Shown piece by piece: positions 51,230 to 63,526 of a stretch of 64,000 bases of DNA. Each line of letters starts with the position of its first letter. Position 1 is the stretch's first letter. Below the pieces are notes generated by a model that ran no database searches, was not told the origin of the DNA, and saw only the letters and a program-made list of their open reading frames with translations. A program made the translations under genes and the position numbers. The stretch comes from Varroa destructor (lineage: Eukaryota > Arthropoda > Arachnida > Mesostigmata > Varroidae), in the NCBI RefSeq assembly GCF_002443255.2, contig NW_019211454.1, forward strand, positions 58,725,601 through 58,789,600. Direction: 5' to 3'.

Positions 51230-51442
51230 AGAATCAAGCATTCACATGGCTTAAAATTGCCTTCTCCTGCACTATTATTATTGAGATACTGCGGATGGAA
51301 GTTAATACGAGCCATGGCTTCTCCGATCTGGACCATCGACATATTTATCAGGCGTCCATTTACTGCACGGTTGACCATGTATGTAAACGGATCCAGATTT
51401 TTTCTCATCTCAATCGCCTCATGCCATTTCATACGAATCAAG
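51230..51442 (-). CDS. Candidate internal exon, unknown protein
   Basis: Acceptor GTTCACAG, donor TTCT|GTAAAA, 213 bp, split codons at both ends. The 70-residue frame contains MKWHEAIEMRKNLDPFTYM and AVNGRLINMSMVQIGEAMAR. The pattern V-N-G-R-x-x-N-x-x-x-V-x-x-G-x-A recalls the last part of staphylococcal-nuclease-like folds, but this is faint. Composition is codon-like. I cannot link it to a neighbour. Confidence 0.3.
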
Positions 51443-52322
51443 CTGTGAACGAGGACCGTTTCGCATGTCGGGGTCGTCAAAAGAGTTTCTATTTCTATTT
51501 ATCTTGTTAGGCTCAAGGTCCGGGGGCATCCAGGTATGAAAAGCATGTAAACTTATATAGCTTGTGCTGCTGAATTTTATGAATCTGGCGAAATCCGTGA
51601 AGTGATCTAACAAGATGACAGTTGTTTCAACGAGCTAAACGAAGTCATAGATAATTTCGTTCGTTATACAATGCGTGCGGCAAAAAAGTGTTCAGGCTTG
51701 CTTGCAATTATTCAGCGAACCTTGACATCGCGACGATTATGTACAATGCAATAGAACATTGATTAATGTCTTCCCGCCAAGCAAACAGCGCCCTTTCAGG
51801 GATCTCTTTCAGTAAATGCGAACCCCACCCGCGCACTTTGAATAGAACTGCCGAGACATCTTAAATGGGCAAAATTATAGCCCGGAAACGATTTCCACTA
51901 CCTCGACAATTTCAGCAATGCTGTCTCCCTGTTGGCTTCTTTGCTTTCGTTTCACCTCCTGGCATTTCCACTCGGATTTATAGGCCACATTCTCTCAGAG
52001 ATGAAATAATAACCATTTTTGATATTTGCTCTGCTGCCCTTCTATGTTGTGCCGCGCTCTCGTCTTCAGGCTGGTGATCATCCACTAAGCAGAGAAGTGC
52101 TCCGCTGCCCTCTCGGAACGGGAGAAGCAATGAAACTGGATACCGAATAAATTAATCTTAAAACAGTATTGTGAAATACTGGCTTGCAACCAGCGGGCGA
52201 TAAAAGCCAAGAAAAGCACTCAAAGACGAGAACGACGAAAACTAGGCAGGCAACGTCAACGAAAACGACGACGATAAAGAAGAAGGCTTGAATTTCAAAT
52301 ACTCCTCTTTCATTTGCGGACC

Positions 52323-52511
52323 TCAGCCCAACTTCGGCCTGGCTCGAGTCGTCAGGGCTACTGGCGGGAGCATTGCGTACCCTCTAGCCCGCCAATCGCA
52401 AGCCAGGGGCGAAACCAAATAGGTGGCGACTAGGGTGGTCGCCAGGATAGAGTACAGGACGACGAAACGGGGTATGTCCTCTGGAAATCTGATCCTGTGA
52501 ATCTGCTGCAC
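52323..52511 (-). CDS. Candidate exon with one membrane helix, unknown protein
   Basis: A GC-rich minus frame begins after several possible acceptors near 52.50 kb and ends at TGA. It has a clear hydrophobic helix (PRFVVLYSILATTLVATYLV) followed by a Cys/Arg-rich end. Third positions are mostly G or C, unlike the flanks. With the 52.65-52.90 kb segment on the same strand it may form part of one membrane-protein gene. I could not establish the splice between them. Confidence 0.3.
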   Translation of the reverse strand: MQQIHRIRFPEDIPRFVVLYSILATTLVATYLVSPLACDWRARGYAMLPPVALTTRARPKLG

Positions 52512-52645
52512 TTGCTTTTACAAAACCTTCCCTAGAAAGACTCCGAAGTAGCACCATCCGTACTGGCTGTCTATGCCTCTTTCAGCTACTGTTCAGTTGC
52601 TCCAGTTATTGTTGTCACATCAGATGGATCTTAGATTGTATCCTA

Positions 52646-52901
52646 TTAATTTTTCTGACGGCAAAGACAAACGTCTTTAAACGTGAGTAAAAAAAGAGGA
52701 AGATTCGGGATTGAAGACAGTTCCTGTTGATGCCCCGGAGAAGCTAGGACAATGATGACGAATAGTGCAACGTGTCCGTTCGTCAGCTGTGGCCAGGTTG
52801 CACTATGTTTAAGAGTGCCTTCTGTTGCTGAGAATTGATCTAACCAGCGATACCATGAATTGAAGCTGTCGTTACGTGTTGTCGGAGAACGCTTGCTTCC
52901 G
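52646..52901 (-). CDS. Candidate exon, Trp-rich segment and hydrophobic stretch
   Basis: Acceptor ACTTTTTCAG at the upper end is followed by an open frame with SFNSWYRWLDQFSATEG and then a hydrophobic run (HVALFVIIVLAS). The frame reaches TAA at 52646-52648, but a donor inside is possible. Composition is codon-like through about 52.73 kb. The product is unknown. Confidence 0.27.
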
Positions 52902-53231
52902 CTGAAAAAGTAATCACATTGCGCGTATGTGCGCATCTATGCAGTGGGATAATTACGGACGAACACTGAACTATCTATAGTCGGCGTTAGACTTATCTAC
53001 CCCTTCATTGGTGAATTCGACCTACTAACTTTATGTTCATTTTTTACTAAACCTGTTACTATAGGATGATTTTCTAAAAATTCAAATTAAAAAAACAGTT
53101 GGATATTCTAGGCAATCCAATTAACGGGTAGATCCAAATTTGTAGTAAAAGATAGGTTGTATCGGGGCGTTTCCCAGAATGTATTCTGAAAAAGGGGTCC
53201 TCAAGTTGCGACTTACCTAAATTTCACTGTC

Positions 53232-53252
53232 GTAGCAGTAGTAGTAGTAGTA
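53232..53252. repeat. GTA trinucleotide tract
   Basis: Seven GTA-like units with one interruption. Confidence 0.85.
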
Positions 53253-53476
53253 CTATGAGTACTTATGATAGCAATGGAGGGCAGAAGCTGTACATGGCCA
53301 CTTGGAGGCAAACCGTATCATACCGTATGCTATTCACTGTTGTTTTGTATTTTCAAACAGGAGAACGAGTTGCCAGAGCCCTATGTGCACAAGGGCTTTT
53401 TGACACTACCTATTGGCCGTAAGCGAGAAATCGAATGCGTCGTTTTTTGTTTCCTTGTACAGTTGGTTTTATTTTT

Positions 53477-53492
53477 ATGATGATGATGATGA
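53477..53492. repeat. ATG trinucleotide tract
   Basis: Five ATG units. Confidence 0.85.
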
Positions 53493-54780
53493 CTGCTATT
53501 ATAAATGGATAAGATCGTTAGATATATCTTCGTCATGTGTAAGTCTTCCTTACTGGATAAGTGTATAGTGTTTGCTGTCGTTCGGTGATTGGTTCCTAGC
53601 TATTTCACCGTTGACCTTTCTGAGTGTTTCCAATGTAATAGGTAATGTTAAGATTTACTTTAGTAAATATACAATGGGGACTACAATTGGTATTATCAGT
53701 AATATCGCGATTAGCACAATTTCATTGTTTATATAACCAAAAGACACGGGTAGACCTTCTCCTAGATAACGAAAACGATCATTGTTACCACAATATTGTA
53801 AACGAGGCTCAAATGAACGTAATCAACTTCAAATACTATGATAAACGCATAATAGTAACTAGGCCGTCTTTTTTTTCCTTTCTAAGCATGTTTTTTCAAG
53901 TGGTGCTAGTGTATCATAGTTGCTTAGCTAGCAGTGATAACATTACGAAGAGTATACATATAATCACTCCTTGAACATGTACCGGACATAAGTGTACATT
54001 AATTTGCATTTGTTTCATGGTTATTGACAATATTCAAGATCAAATAGCCTTGCCCTATTAAAGATGATAGCTTATGCCGAATTCCCTTATTTCGAAAACG
54101 CTATTTTAGCATAATCTGATAGGACTATATGACACACTGTAATGTGACCGTTTGCTGATATGTGATTCAGAGCACATAGTTGCTCATCATCAAATGCTAA
54201 ATCTTTTAAGGTGTGTGATTACTTCTATTTGTTAACTCTTAAATAGGATTTCCCATTCGTTATGTGTTCGGGGGGGAAATAAAATAGTAACAACGCCACA
54301 TTTGAGACCTTCTATATTTTGTTCAGCAGCTTAACGTTGAACGGAACCGTACCACAAAAAAACAGTGTTTTAGATATACTTCATATTCATAAATGGTCAA
54401 TGAATTTTTAAGAAATGTATGTCTTCAAATTGCAATCCTACCTGAACGTGAGGATATACTACGAGCTGTGCCTTTCTTATTAGCTCAAATCTAGGCCACG
54501 TTTTAGCGAAACAGTTGAATCGTATTCGTACTAACGCTTTTTTTTTTGTTATCCTTTCTGCCAACACTTCATTTGAATGGTGTAACTGCAAGTTCAGATC
54601 CATCCATATGCCCCGTCTCAATTCAACAAATCAATATTTCCTTGCAGAATAATATGTAACTTGCTATTATTACCATTATTGTTGGCAATAGCCTTCGGAC
54701 TATAGATGCTTTCCCTTCCAAATGCAAGAAGAGATCCACAGTTTTAAAAAACTACGTCATTCTCATAGTTTATGTTTATA

Positions 54781-54785
<5 letters not shown>

Positions 54786-54820
<35 letters not shown>
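54786..54820. repeat. AT microsatellite, 35 bases
   Basis: The longest uninterrupted TA/AT run in the window. Confidence 0.97.
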
Positions 54821-54823
<3 letters not shown>

Positions 54824-56070
54824 AGATGCTACGTGAAACCATCGACAGCTGTTCTCGTTTCTTACCCTACCAACAATCTACCTCCATATTATAAGAGCAT
54901 CTTTTCACAGCCGATTTTACGGCCGGCCTTATGGAACGGCAAGACACCTAATGTATATAATACTTTTTATTTTTACGTCTTGTTGCACTGAATACGTTAG
55001 TTCTGAAAGGAAACAGAAACAACTAACAGTCGCGTTATTCTGTAGAATATGGTCATGAGACAAACACACCAGGTCCCTGATTGGTTTAAAGCTCAGCAGA
55101 AAAATGCTTCCATCGTGTAAACGCCAGAACCTGGCCAGAATTACAAAATGGAAGGATATGTGTGAAAGCAGCAGATAAACTAGATATAACAGTGAACTAA
55201 ATCATCATAGAGGCAATAAGGAATATATAATAGACACTCCAAATGAACATAAATCAGAAACCATACACGAAAGAAGAACTGATACAAAACTAGAATAATA
55301 TAATTTGTTTATCTTGTCTGCTTGCTGGAAACTCAGGGACTATTCTTATAGTTATATCATAGCGACCGTTGTTCTTTAGTTGTGAGAATATTGCCTTTAG
55401 CTGTGAGTTGGGGCAAGTAATTTGTCGCCTAAATGCCCCATCGGATCGGACGGAGGCTGAAAGTTAAAAACGATGTATTGATTTTTAAAAACGTTAGTGC
55501 TTCTCAAAATAGAACTGTCATACGAGTAATGATTGTGGCTAGGACATTATAGATTTCAGGTTATGGCCAACGAAATTACGAATGCTAAGAGTTTAACCCA
55601 GAAATACGCTAGCTTCGTCTCGGAATCCGCTATGCTGAAAGCTATAGCCGCTCAACTCGGATAAACTACTAATTATTTGATTACTAATTACCATATTTTA
55701 CCATATTGTGTAGTAAATTCAACTAATTAATTATTACGGCAATTTATCGAGCATTATGTTAGTTTAATCGTACACCAATATATGTACACTTCCTATGTGA
55801 AAGGTCACTCCGACAGCCATGTCAAACATCTTCATTTCCGCAATACCCTCCTAAAAATCTTGGACCCAACTTAGTATCATCCCATCAAATGTTTCCATTA
55901 TACTTTTCGACAATGCGAGACTAGCTAGCAATGTTGCTGCAGAATATAAACTTACTTTTTACAAGGAAGCATAAGTTAATGTAATTTTTTCGATATTCAA
56001 GTCTAGACTCAGAAGGCAGTATTCGATATTATATAAATGGATCCTGGTATCCTTACGTGTTTACATCGAT

Positions 56071-56338
56071 CTATTTTCGGTCCATTTCGAGTTCCTCCTG
56101 TTGGAGATCGCAGCGATCTTTGACGTTCTTATCGTCAGGAAGAGGATATAGGATCTTCGTTGTGGGCATGCCCTCCCAGTTGCCGGGAAACCGATCTCCG
56201 TTTGAGCGATTACATTGCATTGAAAGTGGCATCTGGGCATAAAATTCTGCAAGCAGGCGGACATTGTATGGGCTCCAATCAATGGATTTGTAGTTTTCGC
56301 TAATTGGCTTTCGGGCCGATGTACGCTCATGATGTGTT
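56071..56338 (-). CDS. MOXD1-like gene, terminal exon
   Basis: Acceptor TTTTTCCAG, stop TAG at 56071-56073, 268 bp. It encodes GNWEGMPTTKILYPLPDD and a short acidic/basic tail. There is no hydrophobic C-terminus. Confidence 0.92.
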
Positions 56339-59300
56339 CTGGAAAAAGAAAGAGCACAACCTTAAATATGACCCATGTCCTTCACTTATATAGGTACACA
56401 TACAAGGATTCTGTGTTGGCGCTAAAATGGTTGCGAAAAAGCAAGAAAACACTTGATGTTTAATTCGTGAATTACTCTTACTACGGCTTTTTCGAAGAAT
56501 TAGCGGTTATCCGCTGTAGGCTCATCGATAAGAAGAGAAGAAACAACGCGATTACATCTGCTGTCATCTAATGCAATGCGGACTATACAATATGACCATT
56601 TTTTATCTATGCTTTCTATGCTAGGTATCTATGCTTTATATACAATAGGTAAGCATACTCACATATGCATGTAGTCAAAGTACGTTGCCAAGCTAAATGA
56701 ATCTACAGAGCTCTTGCAAACTTCGAGGTCAGTTTTGGGGAAGTAGTGCATGTAAGTTATACACATCTCATCCCGAATGCCGTACCCTCCGAGGGTAACT
56801 TTACTTCGATCTACCGTATTGTAACGACAGGTAATTGTTACAGCGTCACCCTGCAATTTTCGAACAGTATATGGATAATGCTGTATAAAAAGTTCTTTAG
56901 AGAGATATCGAGTCCTGGTAGGGTCGCGTTGGGTTTTTCTTGGTCCCTGATTCCTACAGCACACCTGATATATGGCTAAATGCATAATAAAACAAAAAGT
57001 GTCCCAATCAGCTAGCTACGTCAACTTAAGCTTTGCGTTAAACAAAAATAGGCGCCGTTGTTAACGACGGAATAACCACGTGTTTTCGATAGCCATAATG
57101 GGAACTGCTTTTACCGGTTTGATGTTTACTGGCCGAGCCAACCTGCGAATTTCCTGAAAATGACTTGAGTAATGGTTATCTCTGCCGATTTCACCCAGAG
57201 ACCTTCCCCCACGTGAGTGTTCGACCCACACTGCCACGCCTGCCAGATGTGTGTGCAACTGGGCCGCCACAATCACAATTCCAAGCGGTGGTAAGCTCTA
57301 CAACGAAACAAAAAAAAAATCGAAATAGTAGTTTGTGTAGAAAACAGAAAGTTCCTAACATGATATTTAAAGTGGATCTTAAAATGTCTAGTGTTTAAGA
57401 GAAGGTCGATAAAGAGAGCGATATGTAATTGTAAATCAAAAGATTTATCTGCAATACTCGCGCATTCTGCCGTAGTTCTCGATCTGACCTAGGGCCGTGT
57501 TTGAGGGAGTACTTACCGCTCGAGTACATTCAGAGATGCAATAGCCCGTAAGATCGAACGCTTCTTGCCCAGGCGGAATCGCCATCTTATCTGTATACTC
57601 CAATCCCACCTCTAGGATTCCAATGTCGTAATTCCTTAGTTGATCCGTATAGTGAATCTGCATGCCCGAACTGTCCACCAAATCTGGTTCGTATAAAAAA
57701 TTATGGCCATGTTAATTAAATATCACTTGACCGAAGCATGTAGAACGAAATAACGTTGCGGCGCCTAAAAAAAGGTCTTCGAACAGTTGCACAATAAGGG
57801 TAGACGCGTAAAATTCCCTCGATAAACTATTTATATTCTCTAGTTCATTAATGAAAATGCATTTATTCCTACCTATTTTTCTTAGTAAATCTTAGTTCTG
57901 TCGTGATACGATAACCAATAAAAAGACCAGAAGATTTCTTTTCTCGCGGAGATAAGATAAAGAGTAATTGCCAGCGACAGAGCATGATTGCCAATATTCA
58001 TCTCCCTAATCAATTCAGTAACAATATTTAGAACAACCAATTTTACGGCATGTAACATTGCAGTCTATGTACCTGTTCGTACGTCTGGATTGTTGAAGTG
58101 TACCTCGAGCATTACGTAGGCTGAATAATTTCGGCCTCCTACTGGCAGCCCAGCCTCCTTAGGATATTGAAGAGGCTGGATTGATGCGCCACCCAAGCGC
58201 ACATAAGCACCATTATAAAGTGTAGGCATAATTTATTAACACAATGTTACCTTAGTAAGCATGGGCACTACGGTATCCATTAAAGCATGCTGCTTTTTCT
58301 TAACTTAATTATTTCCTATTTACTGCGATGCAACTACTATCCAGTCAGTTATGATTCTGTATTCGTCTAAACATTCACTGCGTACAGCTTGTTGATTCGA
58401 TTGAAAGTTCGCACCTGCGTATGGATTCAAGATACCAAAGTGTCCGATCTAAGACGTAAAGGCGTTGGCGCCGAAATAAAAAACATAAGAAGCAATTTTC
58501 TTGGAAAACATATTTTCAAACGAGCTTTAATAAAAAGCGATGTCTTTGCTACATGAATGCGCTGTAGCAAGGATGAAGCCGTTATTACCGGTGCTCCCAT
58601 TGCCCAGGCGGAAATGACATTTTTGCATCTCTCGAGTATCACAGGCTTTCTAGGACTTTGACAATCATCGTTCCAATTTGGGAGTACTTCGTGAACACCA
58701 ACTTCGCAATGAAACAGCTCCATATGGTGAACTACGCCTTCATTTCCGGGCGTTATGATGGCTTCATACTGCACCACGTGTTGTTTACGATGGAATTCCG
58801 GAGGAAATCGGAATACCTTACACCAATAAGTGGTGTCGCGACCCGGAACTGCCACCTATGCAACAATGTCAAATAGAAAATTAACTTTACAAAGTTTACA
58901 TTGTAATGACCAATGTCTGAAGAAATGCCCTAAAAGAGTATTGAATACCATAAAAATGCTATAAACTCATGCCATAGCGAAGCATCACTAGACGATGTTA
59001 GAACCGGTAACGACCATTATGAAGATATCTCCACATTATTAGGTCCACATTATTAGCTAAAGCAGGCCTTCGAAAGCAATGTAAGCCCCGTGTGGAGACT
59101 CCAGGTAGCCACCATAAGCTTTATATATCAATAACTAGTTATCACTGTAGCACCTCTCCATGGTTCGAGTTTTAGGTCCGCTTTTGCCCTTAGGCATTCC
59201 ATTAGACAAACGGCTGGTTCCGAGCACAAAACAAGATCTCTCTCTCTATGCTGCTACGGCTTCGAGCCTAGATCTCAACGTACGTGTCCCTAAGACTAGC

Positions 59301-62300
59301 TAATCCCTAATATCGTCGTGAAACCGGCAGTTCTCCTTCAGCAGGAATACTGTTGGTAAAAATGTCAAGCTCCTAACAAATATAGCCACATTTGTTAATG
59401 AAGACGATGTACTTTAAAATTCAGGACATTATATTACAGCGTTCAGTCTATAACTTAGAATAACATAATGCGATACGTCATGTGCAAGTATTTACCCGGT
59501 CGTTAGTAAATGAAAGTGTTTTGACATGCTCTGTAAATTCTTCATCTGCTGTTATTGTTTTGAGGATGGTAGTACGTTGAAATCCTTTAACGGGTGCGTG
59601 CGTAATTCGTAATCCATCAGCTCTTTTCAGCGGACCTGGACCTGATGCATAAACCACATGTACAGTACCTTCTTGTATGACATAGTCGCGGGGATCACAT
59701 GTATCGAAGCTTCGCGAGAAAAGAAACCTGCAATCATTCAGGAGACACTTTTTACAAACAGGATCGTTTTGCCATAAGAAGACGATGCTTTTAAAAGTAA
59801 AATTGATCACTGGAAACCCAGTCACATAAATTAGATAGAATAGTGTGATGGAATAAGAATCAATGTTTAAGGTACCTGAGCGCAGATCCCTTTCGCTTGA
59901 GCGAATCCAGCCGACAGTGCTGCGGTTCCTCGACGTAAAGAAAACCTTCGGAATTAGTGTGTCCGTCCTGAAACCGAATTTAGAAAAAGCTCGTAGTCAA
60001 GTCAGCTTTTGTACTTAAATAGCGCCTTTCCTTATTCTCTATCTTTACCCATGGCGCGGGTTCAGGCTCATTCAAGCAAATTAACCTAGTCATAATATCG
60101 ACCGATCGTTATCATTTACTTTGAATTAAGCTGTAATTTATTTTCAATGATCTATTGGCTACAGATTTAGTGAATAGTCATTCAAATATTTTGTTTGAAC
60201 GATTCTGAGCTTCTGCAAATGTTTTTATCATTTTTTTTTCAAAATAAAGTTTGCCTCTCCTATTAAATGTTGTTTGACATGAACTTCTGATATATTAGAA
60301 TGTGCCAAACTACCATTCAGTTATAACTGGCCATTTTGGTATGTCCCTCTATTCATGCCCTTTTTTCGAATAAATTTTTACTCTAGCAGCATATTGAAGC
60401 ATTTGCAAAAATCTCCGCCCATAAATGTACCCATTTTTAACCTAATTTAGATTAAATTGAATATCTAGCATCAATAACAGATACTTATTCTTAAATGCCT
60501 CATCCGACATGTAAAATATTACATCGACACGCGTGATTTCTCTCAAACCTGTCGCTTTTGCTGGCTGTTTAGGCCAATTGCCTTACAATAAATTTACTAA
60601 TTCAACTTCATTTAAAGTTGAAGACTATTATATTCTTCGTCAAGCAGACTCGTTAAACGTGATGATAGCAACAAGCATATCGTGGCTCGTCTGATAGAAC
60701 ATCTACGCCTTTAGTTATCGCGAAAGTCTGGGCCATACCAATTCGCTACATGATACATCGATACCAAGCACTTTGATCAAATGGCGTCACGTATTCATTA
60801 GTTCGATTTAGCAGACGTAAAGTAATAGGGAATTGCTGAGGTGTTGACCGGTTTCTGGGTTTCTGGGACAGGAAGCTGGGTTTCATGAGACCTGCACAGG
60901 AGAAAATAAGAGGCGGCAAGGAAAGAATGACGCAGACGCTATGCTTCTAGACGGCCGAGGAATTTAATAATGGCACCACTGTAGAGTGCCACCGGTCGCA
61001 CAATAGCCAAGGCCATACATACTACTTTCGCCTCCGACCTACTCACGCCATACGGACGCACTAGGCAACGATGGGCTGTTTAGGCTACGGGCACGGGAGG
61101 CGATCCTTACAGAAGCATAAAAGATAGGGTTGACTTACCAGGCGACTCTTTTCTCTCCTGTGCGGTCATTCTCACCCCGTGCGAGAGTGACGGAGGAAGG
61201 GATCTGGGGTATGCGCTTCCAGGGAATGTTGTCTTTCTAATGGGGGAGAGGAATAACAGTGAACGACTGAAGCTGCTATGAAGAAATAAAAAGAGATTAC
61301 ACACTCTCACAGCGAGCGGCTATGCTGATGTATGCTGCTAACTACAGCTACGCCGTCTTCTGATCATGGTGATGGAAAGAAGTAGGCTGATATGAGTCCG
61401 CTTTGAGTGAACTCAGTCACAGTGCTTTGCGCGATTAAATACCACCTTCTATTCCTAGGTGTTCATGGTTTAAAAACAGGGCATTCTTTGCATGGCCGCT
61501 GCAAGCATATATACAGGTGGTTCACTATTTTAGAGACTTACTTCACACCCATTAACATATTTTAAAATTCATATATACGCGCTTAAATCTCCTATCAGCA
61601 AATAAAAATCAGGCAGGCCGAATGATTAGGGTATGCGCTAAACATTAGTATATAATGTTACCAACAGTGAAAAGCACAAATAATTAATGGTAGTAGTAAC
61701 GTTTAGTAGCAATGACGACGTTTTTGTATAGAAGCTCATAAACATGGATATTTTTTTTCTCAACGCATAACTTATAAGTAGTGCTTTTATCCCACATTTT
61801 CTAATGTTGTCGATTTTGTCGATAGGGATTCCCGTCATTGTCATTTACCTTTATTGTATGTGAAAATTCCACAGTATTTCGTACTCGTAGGAACTATAAA
61901 ACCTGAATAAACTTACAAGGTCCACATTATTAGTGCAAACATAAGATCGCTGTAGTGGCCTGCTACAGAGACCATGACATTTTAGTCGATGACTTCAATC
62001 ATCATTTTTTTTTTGCGCAATGAATGCGCCCAATGGAGGCAAACGAAAAACGGCCTTGTAGGTGCAGACAACAGTCTACATAAGTATTAGAGAGAAGCGA
62101 GACGATATCAAAGATCTTGGAGCATTCGCCGCAGCCAATATGCGGAGCGACCAAAGCTGTAAAGGACGGTTTATTTATGCCGCCAAAAAATGCAAATTTT
62201 TAGAAAAAACGATTGCGGGTTTGGTAAATTGCACGGATTTCTTGGGACGCATTCCAGTAGGTCTATGCCTATCGTCTAATTATTTTAGGTCAAATTAAGT

Positions 62301-63526
62301 CAGTACTGGGCAATTCAGTTACGTAGCATTTTGTAATTGTAGCAATTTGTAGCATTAATACGACATTCTCATCATTTATTTTTTGCTGCCATCAGATACG
62401 GTACAGTAACAGGCTTGCTTTAGTGAGCTGAGTTGAAATGCGTCTGCTGTTGAAAGGACATGTTACTAATACCCCGATTATTAGATTGCTCAAAGAGCAT
62501 AACTGTACATATCTGTATATGTTAAAACTGCTATCTAACAGCATTATATTATAGAATTAGCCGAGTAAATAATAAAATACATGTTAAGCTGCGCTAACCT
62601 GGCGTTAGGTGGCTTGTGATCACAAAACGTACCGCCTATAATTCTGGAATTAACTAAATCAAAGTAATTTAAACCTATTTCTCGAATAATTACATTGGAG
62701 CTACTCAAAACGGGAGAGTTGCAAACAATGAACTGAGCGAAAGATGTATCACAGCCCAAATAGATAAACATTTCTGTTAATTCATTGTCTTGGGAAAAAG
62801 GATAATGCTAAACTCCTGGCTATTCGTCGTTAAACTTTGACCTGAATCGTGATGTTCGAAGGAGAAAGACCCATTTGTTTTTTCTACTGCTATAGATTTG
62901 CAATCATGAATTATGCGAATCAGTAGATACTGTCATCACCCAGACTCGAAGAAAGAGAATATTTATTTAGAAAAGATCCCCATTTGTTCATGTCAGTTCT
63001 TTCCAGTCCAGAAAGTACTTTAATCCCGCCAGAGCAGCTAATAATCTAGAATCACTAAAAGATATTTAATTTAAGATTATTTATTTAAGGTCCTTGTATA
63101 TTAAAAGAGAACTCTGAGTGTACACCAACGCAGACAATCTCTATCCAAAGTTGATAGTAAAATATGGCGCTGATTTTGATAGGTCAATAAGATATAACTA
63201 TAATCCACATGTTGTGCTACAATTTTGATAGCTACTTACCTCGAAGTGGTGCTGACCTCGCCTGTCAACCCAAAGGACACAAGTATCGGCACCGCTCAAA
63301 TTGCCTCGATCCGAAAAGCCAAATGCAAACCAGCTGCTGGGGTGAATCTGTAATTTTAGCTCAAAAGTAACCACGCGCGCTTGGTAGTCCACTTGCCAGA
63401 ACAGATAGAAGTGTCCGAACGAGTCGAGCTGCAGCGACGAAACCGGACTATTTCCATTGGACGATACTGCGTCAGCGCCTGAAGAGCCAAAGAAGGCAGC
63501 TTCAACTTGGTGCTGATGCATCGACC
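56071..63526 (-). CDS. DBH-like copper monooxygenase (MOXD1 family), lacking only the first exon
   Basis: Nine exons on the minus strand: 63526-63240, 59967-59876, 59727-59496, 58855-58589, 58175-58073, 57683-57517, 57297-57115, 56850-56663 and 56338-56071. All junctions are GT-AG and all phases agree, giving 593 residues counted from the Met at 63521. The family hydroxylates small molecules using two coppers and ascorbate; dopamine beta-hydroxylase is the best known member, while MOXD1 substrates are unknown. A DOMON domain (about residues 25-125) precedes the two monooxygenase domains. Copper ligands are all present: His245-His246 in VVHHMELFHC, His317 in LEVHFNNP, His396 and His398 in LHTHLAG, and Met471 in DEMC. 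Length and order match the family (about 600 residues). No C-terminal membrane segment is seen. The first visible exon starts inside a codon, so the signal peptide lies upstream. Confidence 0.95.
56663..56850 (-). CDS. MOXD1-like gene, copper-M methionine exon
   Basis: Acceptor ATTGCAG, donor CATAT|GTGAGT, 188 bp. It encodes TCRYNTVDR and GIRDEMCITYMHYFP, whose Met is the last copper ligand. Confidence 0.94.
57115..57297 (-). CDS. MOXD1-like gene, C-terminal copper domain exon
   Basis: Acceptor TAG at 57298-57300, donor AACCG|GTAAAA, 183 bp. It holds AAQLHTHLAG with both His ligands of the second copper, and SSHFQEIRRL. Confidence 0.93.
57517..57683 (-). CDS. MOXD1-like gene, inter-domain exon
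   Basis: Acceptor GAACCAG, donor GAGCG|GTAAGT, 167 bp. It encodes DSSGMQIHYT, then RNYDIGILEVGL and a Cys-containing turn (CISECT). Confidence 0.93.
58073..58175 (-). CDS. MOXD1-like gene, third copper-H ligand exon
   Basis: Acceptor AATCCAG, donor AACAG|GTACAT, 103 bp. It encodes YPKEAGLPVGG and LEVHFNNP, whose His is the third ligand of the first copper. Confidence 0.93.
58589..58855 (-). CDS. MOXD1-like gene, N-terminal copper domain exon
   Basis: Acceptor TGCATAG, donor GCACCG|GTAATA, 267 bp, in phase. It starts VAVPGRDTTYWC and holds the His-His-Met motif (NEGVVHHMELFHC), ending AWAMGAP. Confidence 0.95.
59496..59727 (-). CDS. MOXD1-like gene, DOMON end and linker exon
   Basis: Acceptor ATTGCAG, donor ACCGG|GTAAAT, 232 bp. 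It contains FSRSFDTCDPRDYVI and TVHVVYASGPGPL, characteristic of the family just before the copper domains. Confidence 0.94.
59876..59967 (-). CDS. MOXD1-like gene, DOMON exon 2
   Basis: Acceptor GTTTCAG, donor CTCAG|GTACCT, 92 bp. It encodes DGHTNSEGFL and a CRLDSLKRKG segment, the conserved continuation of the DOMON domain. Confidence 0.93.
59968..63239 (-). other. Intron 1 of the MOXD1-like gene
   Basis: A 3.27-kb intron, by far the largest of the visible introns. It includes a GC-richer patch at about 60.9-61.3 kb with no recognisable protein. I see no nested gene. Confidence 0.85.
63240..63526 (-). CDS. MOXD1-like gene, DOMON exon 1 (first visible exon)
   Basis: Acceptor CGTTACAG, donor TTCGAG|GTAAGT, 287 bp, two-base start phase. 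It contains the DOMON core (LDSFGHFYLFWQVD, then WFAFGFSDRGNLSGAD and VLWVD). An ATG at 63521 is in frame, but no signal peptide follows it, so an upstream exon is expected. Confidence 0.93.

Larger units (their letters stand above)
52902..56070. other. Unannotated stretch downstream of the monooxygenase gene
   Basis: Simple repeats only. I see no protein resemblance. The 3' untranslated region of the monooxygenase gene must occupy the upper end, but I could not place its polyadenylation site. Confidence 0.45.

Noticed and set aside
58658..58876. Plus-strand frame inside the monooxygenase gene
   Set aside because: It is the complement of the His-His-Met exon, whose minus-strand reading is clearly the real one.
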